64,000 nt of DNA from contig CAVXVZ010000011.1 in assembly GCA_963765375.1 (NCBI GenBank), positions 434,001 through 498,000 of the forward strand. The letters are read 5' to 3'. Shown here in pieces: positions 46,134-55,576 of the stretch. Numbering within the stretch: position 1 is the stretch's first letter; each line of letters opens with the position of its first letter. The notes beneath the pieces were generated by a model. The model was not told the DNA's origin. It searched no databases and was given only the letters and a program-made list of their open reading frames with translations. Origin of the DNA: Roseiarcus sp963765375 (lineage in GTDB: Bacteria > Pseudomonadota > Alphaproteobacteria > Rhizobiales > Beijerinckiaceae). Position numbers and translations under genes: made by a program.

Positions 46134-46682
46134 TCACTGAACGATAAGCCAAAGGCCGGGGTAGGACCGAACAAACCCGTTCGGGGCGATTTCCAGCAGA
46201 GCCTGATACGAGACCGTCGGCGCCTCGTACCAATAAGATGCGTCCCCGCGCCGCTCGTAGGTCTGCGGCAATTCGGTCAGCGCCGCACTGTCCAAATCGA
46301 ACCACGCGACCGAAAGCTCGGCCTTCCCGCCGAGGGGAAGCGCCATTCGCATGAGCTGCAGAATGTTGGTCGCCGGGGTGAAGCCGTAGTCGAGATCCAC
46401 CAGGCGCTCCAGTCCATCGACCCTGGCGCCGTTCAGGCGCCAGCCGCTCTCGTCGCGCAGGATCTCGTGCCGGACAGACGCCTCGCCCAGGAAGCCGCTC
46501 AAAGCTCCCCGCGTCGTCTCAAGGCGCGCGTCGACTTGCACCTCATAGGCGACCACGGCCGACCCAAGTTCGTGCTCGAACGCGGCTGCGCCCCGAAGCA
46601 GCCAGCCGCCGGCGTACGCCTGCAACAGCGCGGCGTCGCGGCCCGGCCGGTCGAGCCTCGTCCAGACCGCAAATTCGCTCAC
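46134..46682 (-). CDS. Putative glycolipid-binding domain protein
   Basis: 182 residues, GTG start. Blocks AYEVQVDARLETTRGAL, DESGWRLNGARVDGLERLVD, DLDYGFTPATNILQLMRMAL and YWYEAPTVSYQALLEIAPNG match the PF06475 (putative glycolipid-binding) family, a small beta-rich fold of unknown function. It starts 1 base beyond the epimerase stop, so the two genes form an operon. Confidence 0.83.
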   Translation of the reverse strand: MSEFAVWTRLDRPGRDAALLQAYAGGWLLRGAAAFEHELGSAVVAYEVQVDARLETTRGALSGFLGEASVRHEILRDESGWRLNGARVDGLERLVDLDYGFTPATNILQLMRMALPLGGKAELSVAWFDLDSAALTELPQTYERRGDASYWYEAPTVSYQALLEIAPNGFVRSYPGLWLIVQ

Positions 46683-46683
46683 C

Positions 46684-47673
46684 TCAGCTTCCCGCCACCG
46701 GATAGGGCGCGCCTTCGAACCGCTCGGCGTGGTAGCCTTTCGCGCCGATCGTCTTCGCGAGCGGCCCGCGGATGTCGCCGGTTTCGCGCAAGCGCTCGAC
46801 AATGGCGGCGAAATCCCATTTCGGCCGCCAACCGAGGTCGCGTCGGCCAAGAGCATTGTCGTAGATGCGGTCGATGTTCGGGAACATGCGCCAGCCGCGG
46901 CGCGCATATTCGTCCTCCCACCCCGGCGCGCGCAGGCTGACGACAGCCGGCGCGTCGGCGCTGAGGCGGGCGCAATCCTCGGGCAGGAATGGCGTCGTCG
47001 CGCTGATGACGTACTTGCCGAATCCGATCGCGGGCGCGCGCTCCGCCGCGGCGAGATGCACGTCGACGACATCCTCGATCGCGACCCGGCGAAACAGATA
47101 TTCGTTCGCCTTGGAGTTGTCGTCCGCATAGGCGGCGCGCGCCTCCGGGTCGTCGTCCTCCTCGGGAAAGAAGCGCGAGGTCCTCAGCACGATTGTCGCG
47201 AGCCGCTCGTTGCGATGAAACAATTGGCAGAGATCCTCGGCCGCTGTCTTGGTGACGCCGTAGATGTTCTTGGGCGCGGGCGCGACCCGCTCGTCGATCC
47301 AGGCGGCCGGCGCGCCCAACGGGGGCTTGAGCGCGTCGCCGAAGGCGCTGGTGGTGCTGGTCATGACGAAGGCCCGGACGCGGGCCCGCGCCGCCTCCTC
47401 CAGGAGGATCAGCGTGCCGAGCACGTTCGTCTGGACGAAGGCCTCGCGCGCATGAGTTTCGACATGGGGCTTGTGCAGCGTCGCGGCGTGGAGAACCGTT
47501 TCGACCCCCTCCATGCAACGCGCCACGCAGAGGCGGTCGGCGACCGAGCCGACCTCGCCGGTGAACGGCCCTGAGACGACGTCGAGCCCGACAGCCTTGC
47601 GGCCGGATGCGCCGAGCGTGCGCATGAGCGCCTCTCCGAGATGCCCAGATGAGCCGGTGACGAGAACGGTCAT
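46684..47673 (-). CDS. NAD-dependent epimerase/dehydratase family protein
   Basis: 329 residues of an extended short-chain dehydrogenase. TGSSGHLGEAL is the dinucleotide motif at residues 7-17, followed by STTSAFGD, the catalytic YGVTK near residue 139, and DVVDVHLAAAE. The sugar or other substrate is unknown. It is the first gene of a two-gene operon with the glycolipid-binding-domain gene. The ATG at 47673 starts directly at the Rossmann strand. Confidence 0.88.
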   Translation of the reverse strand: MTVLVTGSSGHLGEALMRTLGASGRKAVGLDVVSGPFTGEVGSVADRLCVARCMEGVETVLHAATLHKPHVETHAREAFVQTNVLGTLILLEEAARARVRAFVMTSTTSAFGDALKPPLGAPAAWIDERVAPAPKNIYGVTKTAAEDLCQLFHRNERLATIVLRTSRFFPEEDDDPEARAAYADDNSKANEYLFRRVAIEDVVDVHLAAAERAPAIGFGKYVISATTPFLPEDCARLSADAPAVVSLRAPGWEDEYARRGWRMFPNIDRIYDNALGRRDLGWRPKWDFAAIVERLRETGDIRGPLAKTIGAKGYHAERFEGAPYPVAGS

Positions 47674-47778
47674 CGTCGCGCTGAACGCCTTGCAGAGAGG
47701 CGCGCCGGGAATCGACGCGCCTCATGGTCCCTATCCTATCAGCGCGGACGATGGCGCGCCTTAGGCGCCCGCCGACGG

Positions 47779-48894
47779 CTAGAGCTGCTCAAACCCGATC
47801 TTGCCGTCGGCGCCCTTCTTCCATACGTACCAGACATAGTCGACAGTCGTGCGGTCACCCTTCTTGTCGTACGCGATCGGGCCGATGACGGTGTTGAACG
47901 TCATGCCCGAATGCATGGCCGCGGCCACCTTCTTCGGATCGAGCGAGTTCGCCTTTTCTGCCGCCTGCTTGATGATCTGGACCGCGGCGTAGGAGTACAG
48001 CGTATAGCCCTGCGGATCGAAGCCCTTGGCCTTGAACGCCGCGACCGCGTCCTGCGCGTTCGGGTTCTTGCGCGGCTCCGGGCCGAAGGTCATAAGGGTC
48101 CCCTCGACGCCAGGCCCGCCGATCGCCGCAAACTCGGAATTGGTGATGCCGTCGCCGGAGATCATGACCGTGCTCATGCCTTGATCTCGCATCTGGCGGA
48201 CGATGAGGCCGCCTTCGGTGTGCAGCCCGCCCCACATCAGATAGTCCGCCCCGGACTCCTTGATCTTGGAGACAATCGCCGAATAGTCCTTTTCCCCGGT
48301 GTTCACGCCTTCGTAGAGCACTTCCTTGACGCCCATCTTGTGCATGTTGTCGAGCGCGGCGTCGGCGAGTCCCTTGCCATAGGTCGTCTTGTCGTGGACG
48401 ACGGCGATCTTCTTGCCCTTGAGCTTGTCGCGAGCGAGTTCGGCCCAGACCATACCCTGCTGATCGTCGCGGCCGCAGGTGCGAAAAGCGTCCCACAGCA
48501 TGCGGTCGGTGACTTTGGGATTTGTCGCCGAGGGCGTGATAAACAGGATGCCGTTCTCGGAATAGACGTCGGAGGCGGGGATCGTTACGCCGGAGTTGAA
48601 ATGGCCGACGACGAATTTTACCCCATCGCCGACGAACTTGTTGGCGACCGACACGCCCTGCTTCGGGTCGGAGACGTCGTCGCCCGGCTCAACTTCGAGC
48701 TTTTGCCCGAGGATGCCCCCCGCCTTGTTGATGTCCTCGGCCGCCTGCTCGACGCCCTGGGTGAGCTGCGCGCCGAACGCCGCGTTGGCCCCGGTGATCG
48801 GCCCCGCGACGCCGATTTTGATTTGCGCCTGGGCCGCGGTTGCGAGCCAGAGCGACAAGGCGACGGGAATGGCTTTCAGAACGATGGTCCGCAT
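47779..48894 (-). CDS. Branched-chain amino acid ABC transporter substrate-binding protein
   Basis: About 371 residues with a signal peptide (AIPVALSLWLATAAQAQ) and a periplasmic type I ligand-binding fold: IKIGVAGPITGANAAFGAQL, VVGHFNSGVTIPASDVY and IAVVHDKTTYGKGLAD are LivK/BraC signatures. It binds Leu/Ile/Val or a related compound for an ABC importer. The tandem ATG-ATG at 48897-48892 follows GGAGG; the second has better spacing. It is divergent from the CGNR regulator, with a 22-base palindrome between. Confidence 0.9.
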   Translation of the reverse strand: MRTIVLKAIPVALSLWLATAAQAQIKIGVAGPITGANAAFGAQLTQGVEQAAEDINKAGGILGQKLEVEPGDDVSDPKQGVSVANKFVGDGVKFVVGHFNSGVTIPASDVYSENGILFITPSATNPKVTDRMLWDAFRTCGRDDQQGMVWAELARDKLKGKKIAVVHDKTTYGKGLADAALDNMHKMGVKEVLYEGVNTGEKDYSAIVSKIKESGADYLMWGGLHTEGGLIVRQMRDQGMSTVMISGDGITNSEFAAIGGPGVEGTLMTFGPEPRKNPNAQDAVAAFKAKGFDPQGYTLYSYAAVQIIKQAAEKANSLDPKKVAAAMHSGMTFNTVIGPIAYDKKGDRTTVDYVWYVWKKGADGKIGFEQL

Positions 48895-48919
48895 CATAAC
48901 CTCCATTGCGAGATTGAAG

Positions 48920-48941
48920 GGTTAGCTTGCGCAGACTAGCC
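48920..48941. promoter_or_regulatory. 22-base palindrome in the divergent intergenic region
   Basis: GGTTAGCTTGCG then CAGACTAGCC is an imperfect dyad centred on TGCGCA; 16 of 22 positions are symmetric. It lies between the divergent substrate-binding gene and the CGNR regulator, where an operator is expected. TAACC at 48951-48955 and GGTTAG at 48972 repeat the half-site words. Confidence 0.45.
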
Positions 48942-48968
48942 ATAGTGGATTAACCTGTAAAGATCATA

Positions 48969-49607
48969 ATGACGGTTAGTACGTCCGCTCCTCCTTCCTC
49001 CCGCGCCGGTTCGCTGCCGCTGATCGCCGACGACCTCGCGCTCGATTTCGCTAACACCGAATCGGGTCGCGGCTTCTCCTCGCATGAGAACCATCTCCGC
49101 GAGGCTGAAGACGTCGCCCAATGGCTCAAGCACGCCGAGGCGCTGCCGGCTGAAGACGCCGACTGGCTCGCGGATCAGGTCTCCAGGCGCCCCGATCTGG
49201 CCGCCGACCTCATGACCCAGGCTATCGCCCTGCGTGAGGCGATTCACGGCATCGGCGCGGCGCTCGGGCGTCGCGCCAAGCCGCAGGCGGCTTCGCTCGC
49301 CAGCCTTTCTGTCCTTCATGCGCGATTTGTGGCTCACGCGGCGCTTGCGCCCGGCGTGCTCTGCTGCCGCTGGCGCTGGAGCGTGGGCGCCACGCCGGTC
49401 GAAGCGGCGCTCGGCCCAATCGCGCTCGCGGCGGTGAGGCTGTTCACGGAAGGCGATTTGCATCGGATCCGGGAGTGCGGCGGCCACGCTTGCGGCTGGC
49501 TCTTCTATGATCGGAGCAAGAACAATCGGCGCCGCTGGTGCGAGATGGAGGTCTGCGGCAATCGCGCCAAGCAGCGGCGGCTCGCGGCGCGGAGGCGCGC
49601 TGATTGA
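48969..49607 (+). CDS. CGNR zinc-finger transcriptional regulator
   Basis: 212 residues. The N-terminal part (LPLIADDLALDFANTESGRG) is the ABATE ligand-binding-like domain. The C-terminal 45 residues are a CGNR zinc finger: ECGGHACGWLFYDRSKNNRR and WCEMEVCGNRAKQRR. Such proteins are DNA-binding regulators. It is divergent from the amino acid binding protein and overlaps the LivH-type permease start by 4 bases, so it may control both. Confidence 0.92.
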   Translation: MTVSTSAPPSSRAGSLPLIADDLALDFANTESGRGFSSHENHLREAEDVAQWLKHAEALPAEDADWLADQVSRRPDLAADLMTQAIALREAIHGIGAALGRRAKPQAASLASLSVLHARFVAHAALAPGVLCCRWRWSVGATPVEAALGPIALAAVRLFTEGDLHRIRECGGHACGWLFYDRSKNNRRRWCEMEVCGNRAKQRRLAARRRAD

Positions 49608-50956
49608 GCCGCCGCCAGGTCTTTCGCCCCATCGTTCTTTTGGCCGCGGCGATGCTCGCCGGCTGCTCGCCGGCGCTGGAAACCGACCAGGCGAGGCTCT
49701 GCCGCATGGCGCTGCCGGCGCTGATGCCGCAAGAGGCTCGGATCGCCATTTTGGCGCAAAGACCTGACCCCGACGGGCGGGGCTTAAGCGTCGCCTTCAC
49801 CGCGCTCACGCCCGGCGGAGAGCCTCGCAATCATCTCGCCACCTGCCGCTTTCGAGAGCCCGGACGGCCGAACCAGTCGCGCGACCTCGTGTCGCTGACG
49901 ATCGACGGCCGGCCCCTTTCGGAGGCCCGGCTGTTTGCGCTCATCCGCTATTGGCTGGCGACGCCGGACGGACGCGCAGCCGATCCTGCCCCGCTCGGCG
50001 ACGTCAGCGGGCTTCCCGTCGTGCCTCACTCTCTCGCCTATGGATTGCAGATGGCGCTCGACGGGCTGCCGCTGGCGGCGATCTACGGGCTCCTCGCGGC
50101 GGCCTACTCGCTGATCTACGGCCTGATCGGGCGCATCAATTTCGCCTTCGGCGAAATGGCCGCGGCCGGCGGCTACGCCGCGGCGATCGCGGCCCTGGCG
50201 ATGGTCCTCTGGCCGCCCGCCCCCCTCTTGATCGCGGCCTTCGCTCTCGCGGCGATGGTTGCGGCGGGTTGGGGCTTCGCCGCGGCGCGAGCGGTCTTCA
50301 TTCCGCTACGCCAGGCTCGCGGCCAGCAGGTGCTTGTGGCGTCCGTCGGCTTGGCGCTCTTTCTCCGCGAGCTTTTGCGCCTGGCGCAGGGCGACCGGAG
50401 CTGGATGAGCCCGCAGCTCAATCAGCCGTTCGCGCTCGCGCGAGGGGACGACTTCGTCACCGTCGCCACGCCGATGGCGTTCCTCGCGAGCGGCGTCACG
50501 CTCGCCGCCGGGCTCGGTCTTGTCGTCATCTTTCGCCATTCCCGCATCGGCCGCGAGTGGCGCGCCTATGCCGACGATCCGCTCGCCGCCGAGATGATGG
50601 GCGTGAGCCCGGCGGCGATCACCGCCCGCGCCTTCGCCCTCTCCGGCGCCCTCGCCGGCCTCGCCGGCGCGATCATGACGGCAACATTCGGCGCGGTCGG
50701 CTACGGCCTTTCGGCGACGCTGACCCTGAAGGCGCTTGCCGCGGCGATCGTCGGGGGGATCGGCTCGCTGCCCGGAGCATTTCTCGGCGGGCTCATCGTC
50801 GGAGCCGCCGAAACCGGCTGGTCGGCGCTGTTCCCGATCGATTATCGCGACATCGCGGTTTATGCGCTTCTGACGATTTTCATTGCCCTGCGCCCGTCGG
50901 GCCTGCTGGGCAGTCGCGAGGCGGTGACGCACAACCTGTTCCCGCGCCGGTCTTGA
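49604..50956 (+). CDS. LivH-type branched-chain amino acid permease with lipoprotein-like N-terminal extension
   Basis: 450 residues; the usual LivH length is near 290. Residues 1-20 form a lipobox leader (VLLAAAMLAGCSPALE) and residues 20-140 a soluble region with Cys (ARLCRMALPALMPQEARIA, CRFREPGRPNQSRDLV). The permease proper starts near 145: GLPLAAIYGLLAAAYSLIYG, IGRINFAFGEMAAAGGY and AGLAGAIMTATFGAV with TLKALAAAIVGGIGSLPGA. The TTG start overlaps the CGNR stop (TTGA). LivM, LivG and LivF are not in the window. Confidence 0.88.
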   Translation: MSRRQVFRPIVLLAAAMLAGCSPALETDQARLCRMALPALMPQEARIAILAQRPDPDGRGLSVAFTALTPGGEPRNHLATCRFREPGRPNQSRDLVSLTIDGRPLSEARLFALIRYWLATPDGRAADPAPLGDVSGLPVVPHSLAYGLQMALDGLPLAAIYGLLAAAYSLIYGLIGRINFAFGEMAAAGGYAAAIAALAMVLWPPAPLLIAAFALAAMVAAGWGFAAARAVFIPLRQARGQQVLVASVGLALFLRELLRLAQGDRSWMSPQLNQPFALARGDDFVTVATPMAFLASGVTLAAGLGLVVIFRHSRIGREWRAYADDPLAAEMMGVSPAAITARAFALSGALAGLAGAIMTATFGAVGYGLSATLTLKALAAAIVGGIGSLPGAFLGGLIVGAAETGWSALFPIDYRDIAVYALLTIFIALRPSGLLGSREAVTHNLFPRRS

Positions 50957-51018
50957 CTTGGCGCCGGCGCCTCCCACATCCTTGGCCGCGCTGGCCGAGC
51001 CCGCGCACGGAGGCTCCT

Positions 51019-51468
51019 ATGTCCAATGTTCACGCCGCAACGCCGAGGAACGTGATGCGCGCCGACGCGTTGGCTGGCGTTCGCACCCGGCGCATTCTCG
51101 CCGTATGCATCGATTTCGTGCTGGTCAGCCTGCTCGTGGCGGCGATTTGGTTTGCCTCGATCGTGCTGACCCTCGGCCTGGCGCTGTTCTTCCTCCATCT
51201 GACGCTCTTTCCAATCGTCGCCTTCTTCTACAACGGGCTCACCGTCTCCGGCCGCAACATGGCGACGCCGGGCATGCGGGCGCTCGACCTGGAAATGCGG
51301 ATGAACAACTCGGGCGCGCGGGTTCCGTTCATCAACGCTGCGGTCCAAGCGGTGCTGTTCTATGTCAGCTGGTGCTTCCCGCCGGTCTTTCTCGTTTCGC
51401 TGGTCGACGCCGAGAAGCGATGCCTGCACGATATCATCGCCGGCGTCGTGATCGTCAGGAGGCTCTGA
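51019..51468 (+). CDS. RDD family membrane protein
   Basis: 149 residues with three hydrophobic segments and the family motifs RRILAVCIDFVLVSLLVA (R...D) and GLTVSGRNMATPGMRALDLE, ending KRCLHDIIAGVVIVRR. In the typical fold the Arg and two Asp lie near the membrane; some members act as ion antiporters. GGAGG precedes the ATG. It sits between LivH and bpt on the same strand. Confidence 0.9.
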   Translation: MSNVHAATPRNVMRADALAGVRTRRILAVCIDFVLVSLLVAAIWFASIVLTLGLALFFLHLTLFPIVAFFYNGLTVSGRNMATPGMRALDLEMRMNNSGARVPFINAAVQAVLFYVSWCFPPVFLVSLVDAEKRCLHDIIAGVVIVRRL

Positions 51469-51541
51469 TCCGACGATTCCGCGACATTCGTGAGAATCGC
51501 CGTGCGCCGTTAGCGGAAACGGGCGCAGAGTGGGAGAACGC

Positions 51542-52285
51542 GTGACCAGGGAAGCGCGCGACGCCCCGCAGTTCTATCTCACCGCTCCGTCGGCATGCCC
51601 TTACCTGCCTGGCCAGCAGGAGCGGAAAATCTTCACCCATCTGGTCGGCAAACGGGCGGCCGCGCTCAACGACCTCCTCACCCAGACCGGCTTCCGCCGC
51701 TCGCAGACGATCGCCTACCGGCCGGCGTGCGAGAGCTGCCGGGCCTGCGTATCGGTCAGGGTGCTGGTCGACGATTTTCGGCCGACCGCCAGCCAGCGCC
51801 GGGCGATCCGCGCCAACGCCGACCTTGTCGGCGTCTTTGCCGCGCCGAAGCCGACCAACGAGCACTACACGCTCTTCCGCTCCTATCTTGACAAGCGGCA
51901 CCCCTACGGCGGGATGGCGGATATGTCCTCGCTCGATTTCGCGATGATGGTCGAGGACACCCATATCGACACCGTCCTCACCGAATATCGGCCGTTGAGC
52001 TTGACCGGCGACGGCCAGGCCTCCGGTCCCCTTCTTGCCGTCTGCCTCACCGACCGCCTCGCCGACGGACTGTCGCTCGTCTATTCCTTCTACGATCCCG
52101 ACGCGACGCGACGGTCGCTTGGCAGTTTCGTCATCCTCGACCACATCGAGAAGGCGCGCCGCCTCGGCCTGCCCCACGTCTATCTCGGCTATTGGGTCGA
52201 AGGCTCGAGGAAGATGGGCTACAAGGCCTCCTACCTGCCTCAAGAGCGCCTCGGCCTGCATGGGTGGGCGCGGGTGGAGAGGTAG
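51542..52285 (+). CDS. bpt: Aspartate/glutamate leucyltransferase (arginyltransferase family)
   Basis: 247 residues. Hallmarks are PQFYLTAPSACPYLPGQQER, RRSQTIAYRPACESCRACVS and the C-terminal YLGYWVEGSRKMGYKASYLP. Bpt moves Leu from tRNA to proteins with N-terminal Asp or Glu, feeding the ClpS/ClpAP degron route. The GTG at 51542 is preferred because GGGAG lies at good spacing; another GTG at 51530 is possible. aat at 16927-17637 completes the pair. Confidence 0.94.
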   Translation: MTREARDAPQFYLTAPSACPYLPGQQERKIFTHLVGKRAAALNDLLTQTGFRRSQTIAYRPACESCRACVSVRVLVDDFRPTASQRRAIRANADLVGVFAAPKPTNEHYTLFRSYLDKRHPYGGMADMSSLDFAMMVEDTHIDTVLTEYRPLSLTGDGQASGPLLAVCLTDRLADGLSLVYSFYDPDATRRSLGSFVILDHIEKARRLGLPHVYLGYWVEGSRKMGYKASYLPQERLGLHGWARVER

Positions 52286-52457
52286 GGGGAGCGCAGCGAA
52301 GCAATCCATCCCTCGCCGGGCCCGGCCCAGTCGCGGCGCCGCTCGGGCGACGTGTCCGCGTAGCCATTCCGGTCCGTTTGGATTTCCTTGGCTCGTGGCC
52401 GGTTCGCGCCGGAGACCTCCCCTCACGAGGTTGGATTGTCTTGGATTTCCTTGGATT

Positions 52458-52480
52458 CTCTCGTCCGAATCGAGAGTTTT
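52458..52480 (+). terminator. Rho-independent terminator after bpt
   Basis: CTCTCG-TCCGAAT-CGAGAG followed by TTTT: a perfect 6-bp stem with a 7-base loop and a short T run, about 170 bases beyond the bpt stop. Confidence 0.6.
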
Positions 52481-52701
52481 CAATGGGTTGCGTGGCTCGA
52501 ACGGGGGAGCGATTTTTCTCGGGGCGTGAGAGGCGCCGGGACGGCAGACCGCGCGGTCTTGGCATGAGGAAGGGCAGGATTGCTCATGGGGGCAGCTTAA
52601 CCTGAGTTTCTGATTTTCTGCAAGAGATTGTCGTCCGAAGCGCTCCGTTCCGTCGCCTCAAACCAAAAGCAAAGACCTCTAACCGGCGATCGCCGCTCGC
52701 C

Positions 52702-52748
52702 TCAGCACTCGACGAAATTCACCGTGCACTTGGACTGCATGTCGGCGC
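52702..52748 (-). pseudogene. Duplicate fragment of the sdaA 3' end
   Basis: TCAGCACTCGACGAAATTCA then CCG is the same, apart from one base, as the sdaA terminal sequence at 53407-53429; after a 24-base in-frame gap the match resumes (TGCACTTGGACTGCATGTC vs TGTACTTCGACTGCATATC). Read on the minus strand it encodes DMQSK-x-VNFVEC and stop. It lies on the far side of the brnT-brnA genes from sdaA. Confidence 0.75.
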
Positions 52749-52756
52749 GCCGCGGG

Positions 52757-53035
52757 TCACAATGTCTCCAGCGCCTTTTGCAGCTGCAATCTCATCAGCC
52801 GTTGATAAGGCATGCGGCGGGACGCGGCCTTGGTCTTATAGGCGTCGACGACCGCTTGCGGCAGCCGCAGAGTGACCCGCGCGTCCTTGTAGAGGTCCTC
52901 CGCCCGTGCAAACCATTGGTCGCGCGGGAGTGCGCCGGCCATGAGGTCATATTGGCTCAAGTCCGCGGTTTCCACGAACCGCTCGGCTTCCGCGTCACTG
53001 GCAAACGTGGGAAACGGTTTCAATTTGCTGGCCAT
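52757..53035 (-). CDS. brnA: BrnA antitoxin
   Basis: 92 residues. The C-terminal half is a ribbon-helix-helix-like region (ARVTLRLPQAVVDAYKTKAA, then MPYQRLMRLQLQKAL), preceded by a start with FPTFASDAEAERFVETADLSQYD, as in BrnA. It neutralises BrnT and represses the operon. Its start overlaps the toxin gene by 16 bases. Confidence 0.86.
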   Translation of the reverse strand: MASKLKPFPTFASDAEAERFVETADLSQYDLMAGALPRDQWFARAEDLYKDARVTLRLPQAVVDAYKTKAASRRMPYQRLMRLQLQKALETL

Positions 53036-53301
53036 CGCGTTGCTTCCTTCTCGTGGGCGTAGCGGGCGCTGATTGGGCGAATGACCAGACCTCCGCCGAT
53101 CCGCCGCACTGTGAAAACGACAAACACCGGTCGACCCGAGGCGTTGCGACCCATGGCTCGGTAGCGCGTTTCACCGATATGCGGGTCCGCGGCGAGATAG
53201 GTCGCCGGATCGCCAAAGAGCCGCTCGATTTCTGCTCGAGGAACCCGCGCCAGGCATTTGCTTGGATTGTGTTCGTCCCAATCGAACGCCCACTGTGTCA
53301 T
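53020..53301 (-). CDS. brnT: BrnT ribonuclease toxin
   Basis: 93 residues. FDWDEHNPSKCLARV and EIERLFGDPATYLA are the BrnT N-terminal helices; ETRYRAMGRNASGRPVFVVF and RIGGGLVIRPISARYAHEKE give the RelE-like sheet, with the IRPISAR-x-A end typical of the family. It should cleave RNA and stop growth. The toxin gene precedes the antitoxin, the usual brnTA order. No ribosome-binding site is visible upstream of the ATG. Confidence 0.88.
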   Translation of the reverse strand: MTQWAFDWDEHNPSKCLARVPRAEIERLFGDPATYLAADPHIGETRYRAMGRNASGRPVFVVFTVRRIGGGLVIRPISARYAHEKEATRWPAN

Positions 53302-53325
53302 ACGAAAATATGCTATTTTGTATGC
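53299..53325 (-). promoter_or_regulatory. Palindrome at the brnT start, candidate BrnA operator
   Basis: CATACGAAAATA, TGC, TATTTTGTATG: a near-perfect dyad of about 12 bases per arm with one base missing in the right arm. It covers the brnT ATG and the adjacent A/T-rich sequence. BrnA is known to repress its operon by binding palindromic operators. Confidence 0.55.
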
Positions 53326-53406
53326 ACATCGCCAAGGTCAGTTTGCATGATGGCGCCCAGTTGGCCCGTGCCACGGAAAAGCCGGCGACTTCCCGCTCTC
53401 CCCCCC

Positions 53407-54777
<1,371 letters not shown>

Positions 54778-54983
54778 CTCTTGAGCCTCCTGGGCGCGCG
54801 TGCGATCTTAGGCGCCGCGATCGGCCTGCGAAAGCGCTGTTTTGCGCCGGCGCCGCGCGAAAGTCAGATGCGCCTTGTCGGGGACGACCGCCGACACTTG
54901 AGCAAAGAGGGGCTGACCGCCGTCGGGGCCGTTTCTTGCGCATCTCGCGCGGCGCGCCTATCTTAGGCCCAGGAGCAAAGCCT

Positions 54984-55547
54984 ATGTTCATTCAGACCGA
55001 AGCGACCCCCAATCCCGCGACCCTCAAGTTTCTGCCCGGGCAGCCGGTGATGGACGAGGGGACGTTCGAGGCGCGCGATCTTGATCAAGCTGAGCGTTCC
55101 CCGCTTGCCAAGGCCCTGATGCAGCTGCCCGGCGTCACCGGCGTTTTCTTCGCCAACGACTTCATTTCCGTGACCAAGGGCGAAGGCGAATGGCAGCACC
55201 TGAAGCCTGCGGTGCTCGGCGTCGTCACCGAATTCTACCTGTCCGGCGCGCCGCTGATCGGGCAAGGCGGCGCGGATGCGGTTGGGGCCGGCGAGTTCTT
55301 CGACGCCAAGGACGCAGAGACCGTCGAGGCGATCAAGGAACTGATCGAGACGCGGGTCAGGCCTGCCGTGGCGGGCGACGGCGGCGACATCACCTTCAAA
55401 GGCTACCGTGACGGCGTCGTCTACCTTAACATGAAGGGCGCCTGTTCCGGCTGCCCCTCCTCCACCGCGACGCTAAGGCACGGAATCGAGAACCTTCTCA
55501 AGCACTTCCTGCCGGATATTCAGGGCGTGGAGCAGATCGCCGCCTAA
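54984..55547 (+). CDS. NifU C-terminal-domain Fe-S scaffold (Nfu type)
   Basis: 187 residues. An N-terminal Nfu domain (MFIQTEATPNPATLKFLPGQ, GVFFANDFISVTK) is followed by the NifU-like domain with IKELIETRVRPAVAGDGGDI and the cluster-binding CSGCPSS pair. It carries or transfers Fe-S clusters to target enzymes. AGGAGC precedes the ATG at 54984; the longer frame from 54936 adds 16 unconserved residues. Confidence 0.95.
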   Translation: MFIQTEATPNPATLKFLPGQPVMDEGTFEARDLDQAERSPLAKALMQLPGVTGVFFANDFISVTKGEGEWQHLKPAVLGVVTEFYLSGAPLIGQGGADAVGAGEFFDAKDAETVEAIKELIETRVRPAVAGDGGDITFKGYRDGVVYLNMKGACSGCPSSTATLRHGIENLLKHFLPDIQGVEQIAA

Positions 55548-55576
55548 GCGCCGAGCAGGACACCGGGGGTCGGCGG

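Larger units (their letters stand above)
52286..52756. other. Intergenic region with terminator and relic
   Basis: 471 bases between bpt and brnA. It starts with the low-complexity GGGGGAGCGCAGCGAAGCAA, contains TTGGATTTCCTTGG at 52378-52391 and again at 52441-52454, a terminator at 52458-52480 and a sdaA 3' fragment at 52702-52748. I see no gene with codon bias. Confidence 0.6.
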
